Assembly: GCA_020002185.1 (NCBI GenBank)
Contig: CM034536.1
Coordinates: 16,581,680 to 16,645,679 of the forward strand
Direction of reading: 5' to 3'
Origin: Paraescarpia echinospica
Taxonomy: Eukaryota > Annelida > Polychaeta > Sabellida > Siboglinidae
DNA: 64,000 bases
Part shown: one piece after another, positions 23,108-33,462 of the stretch
How positions within the stretch are numbered: position 1 is the stretch's first letter
Layout of the letters: every line of letters starts with the position of its first letter
Made by a program: the position numbers and the translations under genes
The notes under the pieces: generated by a model
Databases searched by the model: none
Seen by the model: only the letters and a program-made list of their open reading frames with translations
What the model was told of the DNA's origin: nothing

Positions 23108-23371
23108 CTGTAAAATGAAAAACAATGATATCAAGTTATGTTCAATATGTGACTAAGATAAAGTATAGTGGCTTTGGAGTAAGACTGCTCATGATATAGA
23201 AGAAAGCACTGTGATCAGGCTGGGCTGGTACCCCCGCATCCCTTTCGATAGTATATGTTACTCCAAGGGTTTGTGCTGGTTTTTATGAAATATAGAAACA
23301 CACCCTCCCATCTTTAGGTAAGGTAAGGATGCATTTTATTTATCCCAACAGCAGAAACAAATTATGCAGAG

Positions 23372-23640
23372 AGTGTGCCTAGTGTAGTGGTTAGCACATC
23401 CGCCTGGCATGCCAGTGCTCTGAGTTCGAAACCTGGACCGAGCAGGCATGATATTTGGTGTAAAAATCTGGCTCTCAAAATTGGGGATTGTGTATCCCTC
23501 GTGACTCGGTAATGTCGGTCCCGTCTCAATTTGGGACGTAAAAGAACCACTGAGGACGACAAGCACCCTGGTAGTAACCACCCTCAGTGCCAGCATATAA
23601 AGAATGGGACCTCATAAGACCATTACATTGTAACCACAAT
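23372..23640 (+). mobile_element. tRNA-derived SINE, right-arm copy
   Basis: A box-like TAGTGTAGTGGTTAGCAC and B box GAGTTCGAAACC are both visible, with the same body as the left-arm copy. Confidence 0.75.
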
Positions 23641-23828
23641 AATACAGACTAGTCAGTTAATAGAACATTGCCAAGCGCTGGAGACAACTAGAACTACAAA
23701 ATATGAAAACAAATACTAATATACAAATTTTACAATAACAATTTATATAATGTCAACAAAATATAAAACAAATCACTGTGTTTATTTATTATTATTTTTA
23801 AAGTTTAATAATAGGACATTGTTACGTA

Positions 23829-24075
23829 GCCGAGCATCAGAACCGTGTGTGCCAGTGATAAATGTCTGAGCACTAAACGCGCATGCGCCTATTGTGGCTT
23901 CTTTCCGGTGCACGGACGCGGAGCAACAAGCCGAGCATCGGAACAGCGTATGTCAATGATAAAGGTCCGAGCACTCAACACGCATACGTGTGCATGTTGT
24001 GGTGCTCGGACACAGCGCATCGGAACTGTGTTCATCGGTGTTATAGCTGGTCCGAGCACATTCCCGACCGCGCTG
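23829..24075 (+). promoter_or_regulatory. CpG-rich triplicated box, promoter-like
   Basis: Three degenerate copies of a unit (gccgagcatcagaaccg, then a gataaa, then gagcac) start near 23,829, 23,930 and 24,010. The first carries CGCGCATGCGCC, an NRF-1-like palindrome. A single related unit sits in the outer arm at 9,609-9,720 and inverted at 36,840-36,940. High CpG content in AT-rich surroundings suggests a transcription start region. The 445-base segment that contains it is missing from the left arm. Confidence 0.45.
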
Positions 24076-24634
24076 CGTTTCAGTTCTCCCTTTGTCTCGG
24101 ATTCATTACTTATCGTACAGCTTACTAAAATAGGTCTACTAACATATACATTGAATATATACTATAATTATCTAGGTAATGCTCCCAGTCATTTGCACGA
24201 CGCAACATGATTATAAGAACATTTATGTGTTCAAATGATATAAACAAAACTTTGTTTACTATTTTATGATGGAGTTTTCATAAATATATTTATGTGTGCC
24301 GACGCTGCTTGTTACAAGGATATGAATCGTGGCTAGTTTGCTGAATAACACAAGGCAGATATAAGTTTGTATAAGAGCTTTATATATAAAGCCACAATCA
24401 CTATACATGAATATATTATGCAGATTACATAATTAAAATGATCATTCATTACCTAGCCAACATGATTATAATCTAAATGAGAACAGCAAAGGTAGGGGAA
24501 CCAACCACATCCGGCCATTCGGTAATCAACGATTGCAGGATGGCTCCCCCACCCCACAAGATTCACATATCCCCTAAAACTGGATATAAATATCATCATA
24601 AACGCCAATAGTACACATTTGTTTCCACGTACCA

Positions 24635-25169
24635 CCCCACCTAAGTAGAAAGCATTGGTGGTGGAAACAACAAATATTGTGTATTAACACAACCCTGATT
24701 GCCAATATAAGAACACGAATAATGTTACTTATATAGCCCCATCTAAGTAGAAAACGTATCCAAGTAACACAATACCCGCGTGTAATTGATGGCTCGACAT
24801 TACTGTTGCAGGGCATATACATATGATGTCCCACCTAAGTAGAAAGCACAACTCTACCTTAAATCGGAACACTGCAAGCAGATAAGCATCAGCATAAAGG
24901 TTTTATACAACATAAATATTAAGTTTGTTTCCATTGAATGCCCAAGTAATAAGCATCCCTTGTGGCTAGTATTAACTCTGTGCATCTTATCACATGTAAA
25001 ACTATTGCCAAAAATTCAACACGCATCATGAAACCTAGATAGCCCCACCTAAGTAGAAAGCATATCTAAGTACCACTACAGTTTAGGTGTATTTCATGGC
25101 AAGCATTAATTACCCTAAGAATCCACTGATCAGAGCTAAAACCTAGGAAGCCCCACCTAAGTAGAAAGC
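24635..25169. repeat. Interspersed 18-bp repeat CCCACCTAAGTAGAAAGC
   Basis: Five good copies of CCCACCTAAGTAGAAAGC or one-to-two-base variants lie at about 24,635, 24,735, 24,829, 25,041 and 25,149, all in the same orientation. A weaker sixth is near 24,945. The spacing is irregular (about 94 to 212 bases). They lie directly 3' of the YR2 recombinase and end about 75 bases before its stop codon. They may belong to the element's terminal repeat or be a protein-binding array. Confidence 0.75.
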
Positions 25170-25244
25170 CTCCTGGTCACTAAAAATAACGAACTCGGAT
25201 ATCTAGTGTGTTTATTTACTGTCTTCTGACATTCTACGTGTTGG

Positions 25245-25985
25245 TCATTGTAGATGCAACATAGGGATCCGGATATATTTGCGAAAGGCTTGGGATCTCC
25301 AGCGTCCCATACGTTGGATTTCCTCATCCGACACCCCCTGCATTGCTGCTGTAGTGGCGGCACCGATGCGGAAACTATGACCTTTATAAGACATAGTTGA
25401 TAAACCTGCCCAAGTCAAGGATATTTTCAGCTGGTCATTGAAGAAAGATTTTGAAACAGGAGTACCTCCTGGAAAAATAAATACTGGTCCTGGTGACCTT
25501 CCCCTCACTGCCAAATACAATCTGACAGCCTTTACTGGACAAAAGATGGAATCCGGATGAGCTGGAATAGATAAAGACACTGGAGGGCCATGGTAATGCT
25601 TGTAAGTGTGAAAAACGACTGTACATTCAGAAGATGATAGTGCCAGCTGGCTCATCTGCAAAACACTACTAGATCGAGCTGGTGTTGCAGCAGCAATTTC
25701 CCCAATTCTTAAGAAAGCATGGAATGCCAAGAGATACATTGCTGAAGTCAAAAGGCTATTGTAATAACAAGGTGAAATATGTGGAGTAGAACTGACCAAT
25801 TGTTGTAGAACGGGTTTTGTAACTGGTGCCCTCTGATCACAGGATGGCTTCAGCTTGGCTGCCCCCTGTAAAAGTTTCCGAACGACAAACGTAGCAGTTG
25901 GATCGACAAGGTGATGCATTTTATGGACGTATGCAACAGCAGATAACGTACTGGCAATAGATGAAGGCGCATATATTATGTACAA
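25245..25985 (-). pseudogene. YR2 tyrosine recombinase, catalytic part
   Basis: An open frame with the complete catalytic domain. The first Arg is in LAFHAFLRIGEIA, the H-x-x-R box in GHSFRIGAATTAA, and the Tyr in MGRWRSQAFRKYIR. The N-terminal core-binding part is separated by an inserted LINE tail and continues at 26,655-26,800. The gene is thus split by an insertion rather than by point mutation. It is the integrase of a DIRS-type retrotransposon. Confidence 0.88.
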
Positions 25986-26650
25986 AGCTTACTACAGCTG
26001 TTTGCCATCAAATATTCAGTGTTTGTTTACTAGACGGGAAATAACATACTCAATGCGAGCTAATCATGACCTAGAACGACAGAGAGTCTGTTCTACCATG
26101 CGATCAATGTCTCTTTGTGTAAAGGGAGTGCAATTATGGAATTCTCTGTGATCATTTAAAAACTACTAATACTATTACTGAATTTAAGCGTAAATGCAAC
26201 AACCTTTTATTTGAGAAATATCTGGTTGTGGAAACCTAAATAAAATCAAACACAAATGTAATCATGCCATTGAGGAAATTACAATATGTGTAAAGATGTG
26301 TACTTATGGCATACTTAAAATTTTGAATATGCACATATTCCATTGCATGTTTTCAATTATTGTAGCTAGATGGTTAGATGAATAGCAAATTCTAATAATA
26401 TAATATTGATGTCTCAAAATACATGTATGTATGTATGTGAATATATGTATGTATATATGTGTGTATACATACATGTATATAATTATATATATAAATACAT
26501 GTCAGGGGTAAATTTACACAAAAGTCAATGACTTCGTATTTACCCCCTTCAAACATTGTATATTCTCACTTGTATTATAGTTAAACTTGTTTGGTTGTCT
26601 TGTCTTGTATATATTGTTATCAATGTTCTGAATAAACGTTCATTCATTCA
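25986..26650 (+). mobile_element. LINE 3' tail inserted in the YR2 recombinase
   Basis: The plus strand reads LCVKGVQLWNSL and, after a shift, TEFKRKCNNLLFEKY before a stop: the C-terminal signature of a LINE ORF2. A 3' UTR follows, with an ATGT/ATAC microsatellite (about 26,425-26,480), ending in repeated cattcattcat. Joining the sequence across it restores the recombinase frame. Short ATAT at both edges may be the target duplication. Confidence 0.65.
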
Positions 26651-26654
26651 TATC

Positions 26655-26800
26655 CTTTTTGAAAGGAAAATGCAATGAAAGAAACCACAGCTGATGTGTT
26701 CGATGGAAACCACTGAGTAATGTGGAGATGCGATTGACAGAAATCATGAAACATTGCGATACTCTTCTGGTATGATTTAATGGTGAGGTCTGTCAACAGT
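26655..26800 (-). pseudogene. YR2 recombinase N-terminal part
   Basis: The minus strand reads LQQLLTDLTIKSYQKSIAMF then ITQWFPSNTSAVVSFIAFSF, the helical core-binding domain of a YR recombinase. It runs on to the catalytic part at 25,985 once the LINE tail is ignored. Confidence 0.7.
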
Positions 26801-26807
26801 TGCTGGA

Positions 26808-27425
26808 TTACAGAGGCCAGGGCTGGAGATCCGGCGGGATGACCGACGGTACTGGCTCGAGGCCATACTGCCTGCGCAGGTCTGGCGTGTCCTGGAACCG
26901 AGACAGTGCGTCCGCAATTACATTATTTTTCCCGGGAACATGTTTTGCCCTAAGAATTACATTGTTCTGCATGAGTGACACAGTCATGGTACGGATGAGT
27001 GACATGAGTTTCTTGTCTTTGCTTGTCTGACTGTTTATTACGTAAACAACAGCTTCGTTGTCACACAATACAAGAAGTCGTCTGTCAGCTAGCACCAGGG
27101 GCCACAAGCGTAATGCCAGAACAATTGGAAATAACTCTTTTATAGCAATATTGTGATTCGCCCATGAAGGTGGCCACACCCCTTGAAACCAATGACCTTC
27201 AAGTAAGCCGGCAAACCCAAACCCTGAAGCATCCGTGAACAGCTCTAGCTTTACGGAGGAATTCCATAAATCATTAAGCAGAAGTGATGTCCCATTGTAA
27301 CTTTCCAAAAACAAAGCCCAAGCGGCCAAGTCTAGGCGTGCTGCTTGCCCTAGGCGAATATGGAAATGCGGTTTGTCAATTCCGATGGTTAGATCGATTA
27401 ATCGGCGGAGAAACGGGCGTCCCAT
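26808..27425 (-). CDS. YR2 RNase H domain
   Basis: A 205-residue frame. Acidic active-site residues are all visible: LFTDASGFGFAGLL (Asp), KELFPIVLAL (Glu), VLCDNEAVVYVI (Asp) and NVIADALSRF (Asp). It begins MGRPFLRRLIDL, the usual linker after RT, and in the ancestor was continuous with the RT; a shift just upstream (27,428-27,460) now separates them. RNase H would remove the RNA strand during replication. YR1 has no counterpart. Confidence 0.85.
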   Translation of the reverse strand: MGRPFLRRLIDLTIGIDKPHFHIRLGQAARLDLAAWALFLESYNGTSLLLNDLWNSSVKLELFTDASGFGFAGLLEGHWFQGVWPPSWANHNIAIKELFPIVLALRLWPLVLADRRLLVLCDNEAVVYVINSQTSKDKKLMSLIRTMTVSLMQNNVILRAKHVPGKNNVIADALSRFQDTPDLRRQYGLEPVPSVIPPDLQPWPL

Positions 27426-27430
27426 GATTA

Positions 27431-28330
27431 TTACTTTACATGCGAAGGAAAGCGTGCCAATAAGACTTGGATTTCCCTTAAAGTAACCTTTCGACGACGA
27501 CGATAGGCCCTTACTAACTGAATTGCAGCATCCAGTTTATCCTGTGGCAGCCTAGCCTGCATCCGCACAGTGTCTATTTCAATGCCATGAACAATGACAC
27601 ACGTGGACGGAACCACGGTTTTCCTCTGATTCACAGGAATAGACAACAATTGGGCCAACGAAAAAAACTGCTGTAGGTATACATTACAGACATGTTCAGA
27701 AGGCGACAGGAAAATAAAGTCATCCAATATGTGTGACATGTATGTCACATGGAATGAGGTTTGTAGAATCCATTGCAGTGCACAGCTAAACTGCTCGAAT
27801 ATTTTGCATGATATAGCACAACCCATTGGAAGACACTTATCGTAATAGTAGTGGCCGTCAAAAGTAAACCCCAGTAGATGATAGTCATAAGGATGTATCG
27901 GCATGATTCCAAAGGCAGATTCGATATCCGCTTTGGCAATAAAGCAGCCCTGTCCTACTGTTGTTAACAACGACACAAAAAATCATAATCTTCATAAGAG
28001 ACTGAACAGAAATCTTTTGGTATACCAGATTTTACAGAATCTCCTTTTGGAAATGACAGATCGTGAATAATTCTAAATTTTCCGGGCTCTTTCTTAGGGA
28101 TGAGTCCCAGTGGTGATACCACATAATCGTGTAAATGTACTGATGTGAAGGGGCCCGCTATACGACCCAAGCCTTTTTCCTTATGAATCATATCACTGGC
28201 CACTGCAGGATTTAATAAAAGAGATGGGTGATTACATGGTATTGACCTGTGACTTAGGTCCCCCTCAAAGGGGATACGGAAACCGTCTAGAAATCCATTG
28301 ACAAGTGTGTCTGTTGCTGTGGCATCGTAA
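27431..28330 (-). pseudogene. YR2 reverse transcriptase, frameshifted
   Basis: The N-terminal half is read to 27,964 (FRIIHDLSFPKGDSV near the end). The rest is in another frame from 27,976 to 27,431 (FIAKADIESAFGIMPIHP, PMGCAISCKIFEQFS and the catalytic ILDDFIFLSP). The break is at a run of six T on the minus strand near 27,975. The frame continues upstream to 28,596 over the gag finger ORF, a proline-rich overlap typical of this group, so the true start is uncertain. Confidence 0.85.
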
Positions 28331-28997
28331 CTACTTTCGTTTAGCAATCGTCGGAGCTGGGCGGCGCAGACCGGTGTTGGGAGCCGGAGGTCTGGGGAAG
28401 GCAGGGGTTCGGCGTTTGGCTGGGCATTGTGATGGGACGTGTGGGCCATTGCAGGTGGGGCATGTGTGCTTATAGGCACATGTTGGGTATTTGCAGATCC
28501 CAGTGGCACAGAAGGCAAAACAGTAGCCGGCAGGAAAGGACTGCCGACGGGGATCTGGCTGCTTTCGTATGGGAAAGAAGGTTGGTTTGAAGACACTGGT
28601 GGCCTTACGGGTCACCTGATGATAAATTTCCGGGTGGAGATGATACAAAGGCAGACGGGTAGAACTCCACGTCCTCACCTCCCTCTGTATGCACGGGGGA
28701 AAACAGTGTGGCTGTCTCCTCCATTGCTGCCGTCGCTGCTGAACCGGCGGCTGCCGATGCTACCGGCCTCGCTGCCGGTGTTGCGGAGGCCATAGTTGTG
28801 ATGACATCACCGATGGCCTGCATCTGTTGCTGCATCAGGTTGATTTGCTCCTGCAGTGCAGCGGTGGTGATGGGCATTGGGTCCTCAATAGCCGGAGCCA
28901 CAGCGCTGGTCCCCACATCCCTCGCTCGTCTGCGGACTGGCCCAACGGTTGCACCCCCTTCGTAGCGTTTTGGCGTTTTCCGCTTTCGTGGAGGCAT
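28331..28997 (-). pseudogene. YR2 gag-like protein, frameshifted
   Basis: Start at ATG 28,997 (MPPRKRKTPKR), chosen by likeness to YR1 gag. It is basic at the N-terminus, followed by an Ala-rich helical region with a likely coiled coil (ALQEQINLMQQQMQAIGDV). The frame shifts in the overlap 28,605-28,678 and then carries the finger cluster CFAFCATGICKYPTCAYKH with CPTCNGPHVPSQC. Its role is RNA packaging of the retrotransposon. Confidence 0.75.
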
Positions 28998-29063
28998 TCT
29001 GTAACTACAGACGGACGGATCGGCAGAAACTGGCCAAACAGCCATTACAGTATAATTAATCAC

Positions 29064-29419
29064 ATTAACATATATACGTGATCAGTGTTATGTACACAGC
29101 AATTTCTTAACGCGCTCACCATAATGGCAGCATATATGCATACAGGCGGAAATGTGTACCACTAATATGTCCAATTAAAATTATAATACAGTGTTTTTGT
29201 GCACTGAACACTTTAGCTAAAATCTTACATACCGCCGGAATATAGGAACACCCTGTGAGCAGTTGTAAATGCACAAAACACCCTGAAGACAACTAAAAAT
29301 ACAGTGAAAATGTCGGACAGATGTAATGGCTGACCCAACGGTCACCAGCAACTGACCCAACGGCCACCAGCTGGGCTAAGAAAGGGCTACCATTTGAGCC
29401 GATCATAAGGATCAAAAAG
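29064..29419. other. 5' non-coding region of YR2
   Basis: No gene. The last part (29,330-29,420) already contains degenerate versions of the 37-base repeat unit that follows. Confidence 0.45.
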
Positions 29420-29660
29420 ACGGCCACCAATTGGGCTAGTCTTAAGGACCTAATCAGAAGCCACCAATTGGGCTAATCTTAAGGACCTAAACAAATGCCA
29501 CCAGTTGGGCTAATCTTAAGGACCTAAATAAATGCCACCAGTTGGGCTAATCTTAAGGACCTAAATAAATGCCACCAGTTGGGCTAATCTTAAGGACCTA
29601 AATAAATGCCACCAGTTGGGCTAATCTTAAGGACCTAAAGTAATGGCCACGGGGGGGGGG
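29420..29660. repeat. 37-bp tandem repeat
   Basis: About six units of GCCACCAGTTGGGCTAATCT followed by TAAGGACCTAAATAAAT, 37 bases each. The middle three or four are nearly identical and the outer ones diverged. The array ends at a run of about twelve G near 29,650. It lies between the SGNH ORF and YR2 gag and may be part of the YR2 leader. Confidence 0.85.
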
Positions 29661-29884
29661 GCTAATATTAAGCAGCTCATGGCAAAAACAATACCAATGA
29701 CATAGAAGAGACAGCACATACATAAATGCATGTTAAGTAGTGAACGTATCAGACAGTAGAGCAGATTGTCACTTTATGATTAATGAAAACCTGTGAATGA
29801 CAGTTAAAGAAATAGTTTGTTATTTACAATTGAGTAAAAGTAGTAGGAGGACATCCGTTTGCATAGTCTTTAACGCCAATCAAT

Positions 29885-30460
29885 TCACAGCTTATTTGCT
29901 GATGCAATGATTGCACCCCGCACGCTGTTGTAGTACTTGCGGTTACCCTCCTGGTTGAAATGAACCCCATCTAGGAGGTAATCGGCCCAATTTTTCCAAA
30001 TTCCGCGGTGACACCAAAAATCGACTTGGTCGAGGGATTCGGAAGCTTCGCGCAAATAGTTATTATACACGACAACCTTGTCGTTGAAATTATTGCAGAT
30101 ATAGTATTTAGATTGGCATGCATTGCGGAAGAACATTTGCGAAATGACAACTTTTCGCACGTCGGCCATCACAATCAAGTATATGGCGTACGCCAAAACA
30201 CTGTCCGCCAACTCAACGGGACTGGCATCGTTAATGTCATTAGTGCCGACGTCAAGAAAAATTACATCTCGACTAGCTTGTAATATAGCGGGCGTCAAAG
30301 CATACAATTGATTGACTTTAAGCTCGCCTCGCGCAACAAAGGTAACGTGTAAACGCTCAGGATTCAAATCAAGATTCAGAGAGCGATGCTCCAATGAATA
30401 TCGGGCAAGCCGTGAGACAAAGGAATGCCCGACCAGAGCGATTTCGACGCACTCCATCAT
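29885..30460 (-). CDS. SGNH-hydrolase-like protein, intact ORF
   Basis: An uninterrupted 191-residue ORF with two ATG codons at its start (30,460). Visible SGNH blocks: VGHSFVSRLARYS (block I, with Ser in a GHS context), FLDVGTNDIND (block III, G-x-N-D-like), and DGVHFNQEGNRKYY (block V, Asp and His of the catalytic set). There is no signal peptide or membrane segment. Such hydrolases occur as extra ORFs in some YR retrotransposons (Ngaro group) and, in another form, in CR1 ORF1. This one does not resemble the CR1 esterase next door. It sits between YR2 gag and the CR1 3' end, on the same strand. It is the only undamaged mobile-element-type gene in the insertion apart from the RNase H frame. 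Confidence 0.75.
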   Translation of the reverse strand: MMECVEIALVGHSFVSRLARYSLEHRSLNLDLNPERLHVTFVARGELKVNQLYALTPAILQASRDVIFLDVGTNDINDASPVELADSVLAYAIYLIVMADVRKVVISQMFFRNACQSKYYICNNFNDKVVVYNNYLREASESLDQVDFWCHRGIWKNWADYLLDGVHFNQEGNRKYYNSVRGAIIASANKL

Positions 30461-30473
30461 AGCTTATCCCTCC

Positions 30474-33405
30474 TTAATTACAAGATTTAACAAGATTTAA
30501 CAAGATTGCCATCCAGAAAATTACTCTGGATGGCAGGTGGACAAGGAAGCCTTTTGGCTTATCGAGAGTCCAATACTTTTTATCTACATGTATCCCGCCT
30601 TTTTTTAGGTGTGTGTCGATTTTATTTTTAAACATATTCACGCTACTAGCATCAACACAATCAGGAGATAATCTGTTCCATTCATTTACAGTCCTTTGTG
30701 AGAATGAGAACTTTCTTATATCTAATCTACACTGCTCCTTTACTAATGTAGCTTCATGTCCTCTGGTCCTTCTATCTTTCTTAACTGAGAAAAAAATGTT
30801 TCTATCAATATTTTCATAACCATTCAATATTTTAAACACTTCTATGTGATCTCCTCTCAATCTCCTAGTCTCTAGTGTTGTTAAACCACATTCTTTTAGG
30901 CGTATTTCGTAACTAAGATCCCTCAGATTTGGTATCATTTTAGTCGCTCTCCTCTGTACTCTTTCTAGCATATCTATGTCCTTCTTGCGATATGGCCTCC
31001 ATGCTTGTATACAATATTCTAAATGAGGCCTCACTATTGTTTTGTACAGCGGTACTATTAATTCTTTTTTTCTTATACGCTATATTTCGCCTAATTAATC
31101 CAAGGATTTGATTTCCCTTTGACGCTGCAATTCCGCACTGCTCTGAAACCTTCATATCAGCACTAATGGTTAACCCCAAGTCCTTTTCTTTTACAGTAGT
31201 ACTTAGAACAGTACCCCCCATTTTATATTTTACCTCTTCCTTGCCTTGACCTGTGTGGAGGCATTTACATTTCCCAAAATTGAACAGCATTTGCCACTTT
31301 TCAGACCATTTGATCAACCTATCAAGATCATCTTATAAATGCTGTCTGTCTCCATCACTTTTAATCCTTCTAAACACTTTTGTATCATCCGCAAATTTTA
31401 ACACCTTGCTTGTTATATCATCGTCCAAATCGTTGATATATATTAAGAATAATATAGGTCCTAGTACTAATCCCTGTGGTACCCCACTCAATACCGATTT
31501 CCAGTTTGAAGCCTCCCCATCAACTACTACACGTTGTCTTCTGTCATTCAGCCATTTTTCTATCCAGTTTATTATACCATTTCCTATGCCATGGGCCTTT
31601 AGCTTAAGGAGTAATCTTTGATGTAGTACTTTGTCGAAAGCTTTTTGAAAATCTAAATAGATGATATCTACTGGTGATCCCTCATCTACCCACCTAGTGA
31701 TGTCTTCCAAAAAACATAACATATTTGTTAAGCATGACCTCGCTTTTAAAAACCCATGTTGAGATGGGTTTATCAAGTTATGTTTAACAAGAAAATCCAC
31801 CATGTCATCTTTAATTAGTCTTTTTAATAATTTGCAAATCACTGATGTTAAACTCACTGGTCTATAGTTCTCTGACTTGTTTCTCGAACCTTTTTTAAAT
31901 AACGGTATAATGTTTGCCTCTTTCCATTCTAAAGGAACCACTCCCTCTTCTAATGACAAATTGAAAACTGTTGCAAGCGGTACGCTAATTTGTTCTACAA
32001 TTTCCAATAGTAGTTTGGGCGGAATCCCGTCCACTCCAGGTGATTTATTATCCTTCATAGCCCTTATTTTCTTAGCTACCATTTCCGAGGTTACAACTAA
32101 CTGTCCTAAATAGTCTGAATCTGCCCCCTTGAACTTAGCCTCTGGTACTGGCAGTGAACTAATATCTTCCCTGGTAAACACTGAACTAAAATACTCATTC
32201 AGGTCTTCTGCCATTAAGAATCCCTCTGATATTGTATTTCCAGCACTATCTTCTAGAGGACCGACCTTATCCTGAACTTTCTGTTTGCTTCGAATATACG
32301 CATAAAAACTCTTACTGTCATGTTTTATATTACTAGCTAATTTTTTTTCATAGCTTCTCTTTGAATTTCTAATTTCAGCTGTAGCTTGATTAAGTGCTTC
32401 TTTATAAATGTTGTAGTCTTCATCATTTCCAGTACATCTATATGACTTCCACATCATTTGTTTATACTTAATTTTTCTAATGGCTTCTTTCGATAGTGTT
32501 TCTTTTTAGACCGTTTCCCTTGTTTTTTGAAAGGTACAAATTTATCGACTATGCACTTAATTTCACTATTTAAGATATTCCAGCATTCGGTTGCTGTCTT
32601 ATTCTTCAGTGTGTTATTCCAGTCTATCTTTGCTAAATATTTCCTCATGTCTTTATACCTTCCTTTGTGGAAATTTCTCCTATACTGCTTTTTACTATTC
32701 CTTTCTGATTTTACTTTGATGGTAAAGTGTATCTGGTTGTGATCACTACTCCCCAGTGGCTCACATATCTTGACATTGTCAACTAATTCTTTCTGTGAGG
32801 ACAAAACTAAGTCTAACACATTCTCTCCCCTGGTTGGTTCTAGCACATGTTGAGAAAGGAAACTATCTTGTACTAAAACTAAAAACTTGTGGTCCTCACT
32901 CCCCATACTCTGTAGAGATTTCCATTGTATATGCCCATGGTTAAAGTCCCCCATAATAATACAGTTCCGTTTGCTTACTTCCTTTATAGCGTTTTGTATT
33001 TTTTCATTCTCTTCTATGCTTATGTTTGGACTTCGATAAACTAACCCAACTGTTAACGTTGAGTTTCCTGTAACTATGTTACACCAAACAGCTTCTTCAC
33101 AATCTGCTTCTCTTTCTAATTTTATTTCATAAGCCTGGATAGATTCTTTAATATATAAAATAACTCCACCTCCCTTTCTTCCTATTCTATCTTTCCTAAA
33201 TATTACATATCCTGTTAGTCCCAATTCGGCATCTGATATATCAGTGGTGGCCCACGATTCAGTTATACCTATTATGTGAGGGTCAATATCTTCTACCATA
33301 ATGTTTAGTTCACTTCTTTTGTTTACTATGCTCCTTGCATTTAAACAAATGCATTTATATCCTGATTCAGAACAGTTTTCCAGGCTGTTCTTTGCCGATT
33401 ATTTC
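30474..33405 (-). pseudogene. CR1 ORF2: endonuclease and reverse transcriptase, broken
   Basis: The endonuclease is read from about 33,405 (CICLNARSIVNKR) to 32,454, with TESW, GDFNHGHIQW and SSDHNQIHF. The RT runs from 32,457 to 31,333, with NYRPVSLTSVICKLLKRLI, DFQKAFDKVLHQRL, SGVPQGLVLGP and the catalytic FADDTK. The C-terminal part is read from 31,317 to 30,474. Breaks: a one-base loss near 32,495 (the copy at 1-1,198 keeps the base), a TAA stop near 31,336, and a shift at a T run near 31,065. The 3' end carries the TTAAATCTTG-type tandem tail at 30,480-30,510. Confidence 0.9.
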
Positions 33406-33462
33406 TGCTGTCTTTATCTATGCCTCCAGTTTCAGGCTTCTCTGTGAATCCCCCCTGCGAAT

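Larger units (their letters stand above)
22085..24289 (-). repeat. Right long inverted-repeat arm, inner block
   Basis: Reverse complement of left arm 11,419-13,165, with an extra segment of about 445 bases (about 23,695-24,140) absent from the left. It includes the same exon, LINE tail and SINE. Its outer edge at about 24,289 (ttcataaatatat) is where the 11 kb insertion begins; the arm resumes at 35,344. Confidence 0.85.

Noticed and set aside
24635..25169. CRISPR-like array
   Set aside because: Repeats are spaced irregularly with spacers of about 75 to 190 bases, there are no cas genes, and the surroundings are eukaryotic.
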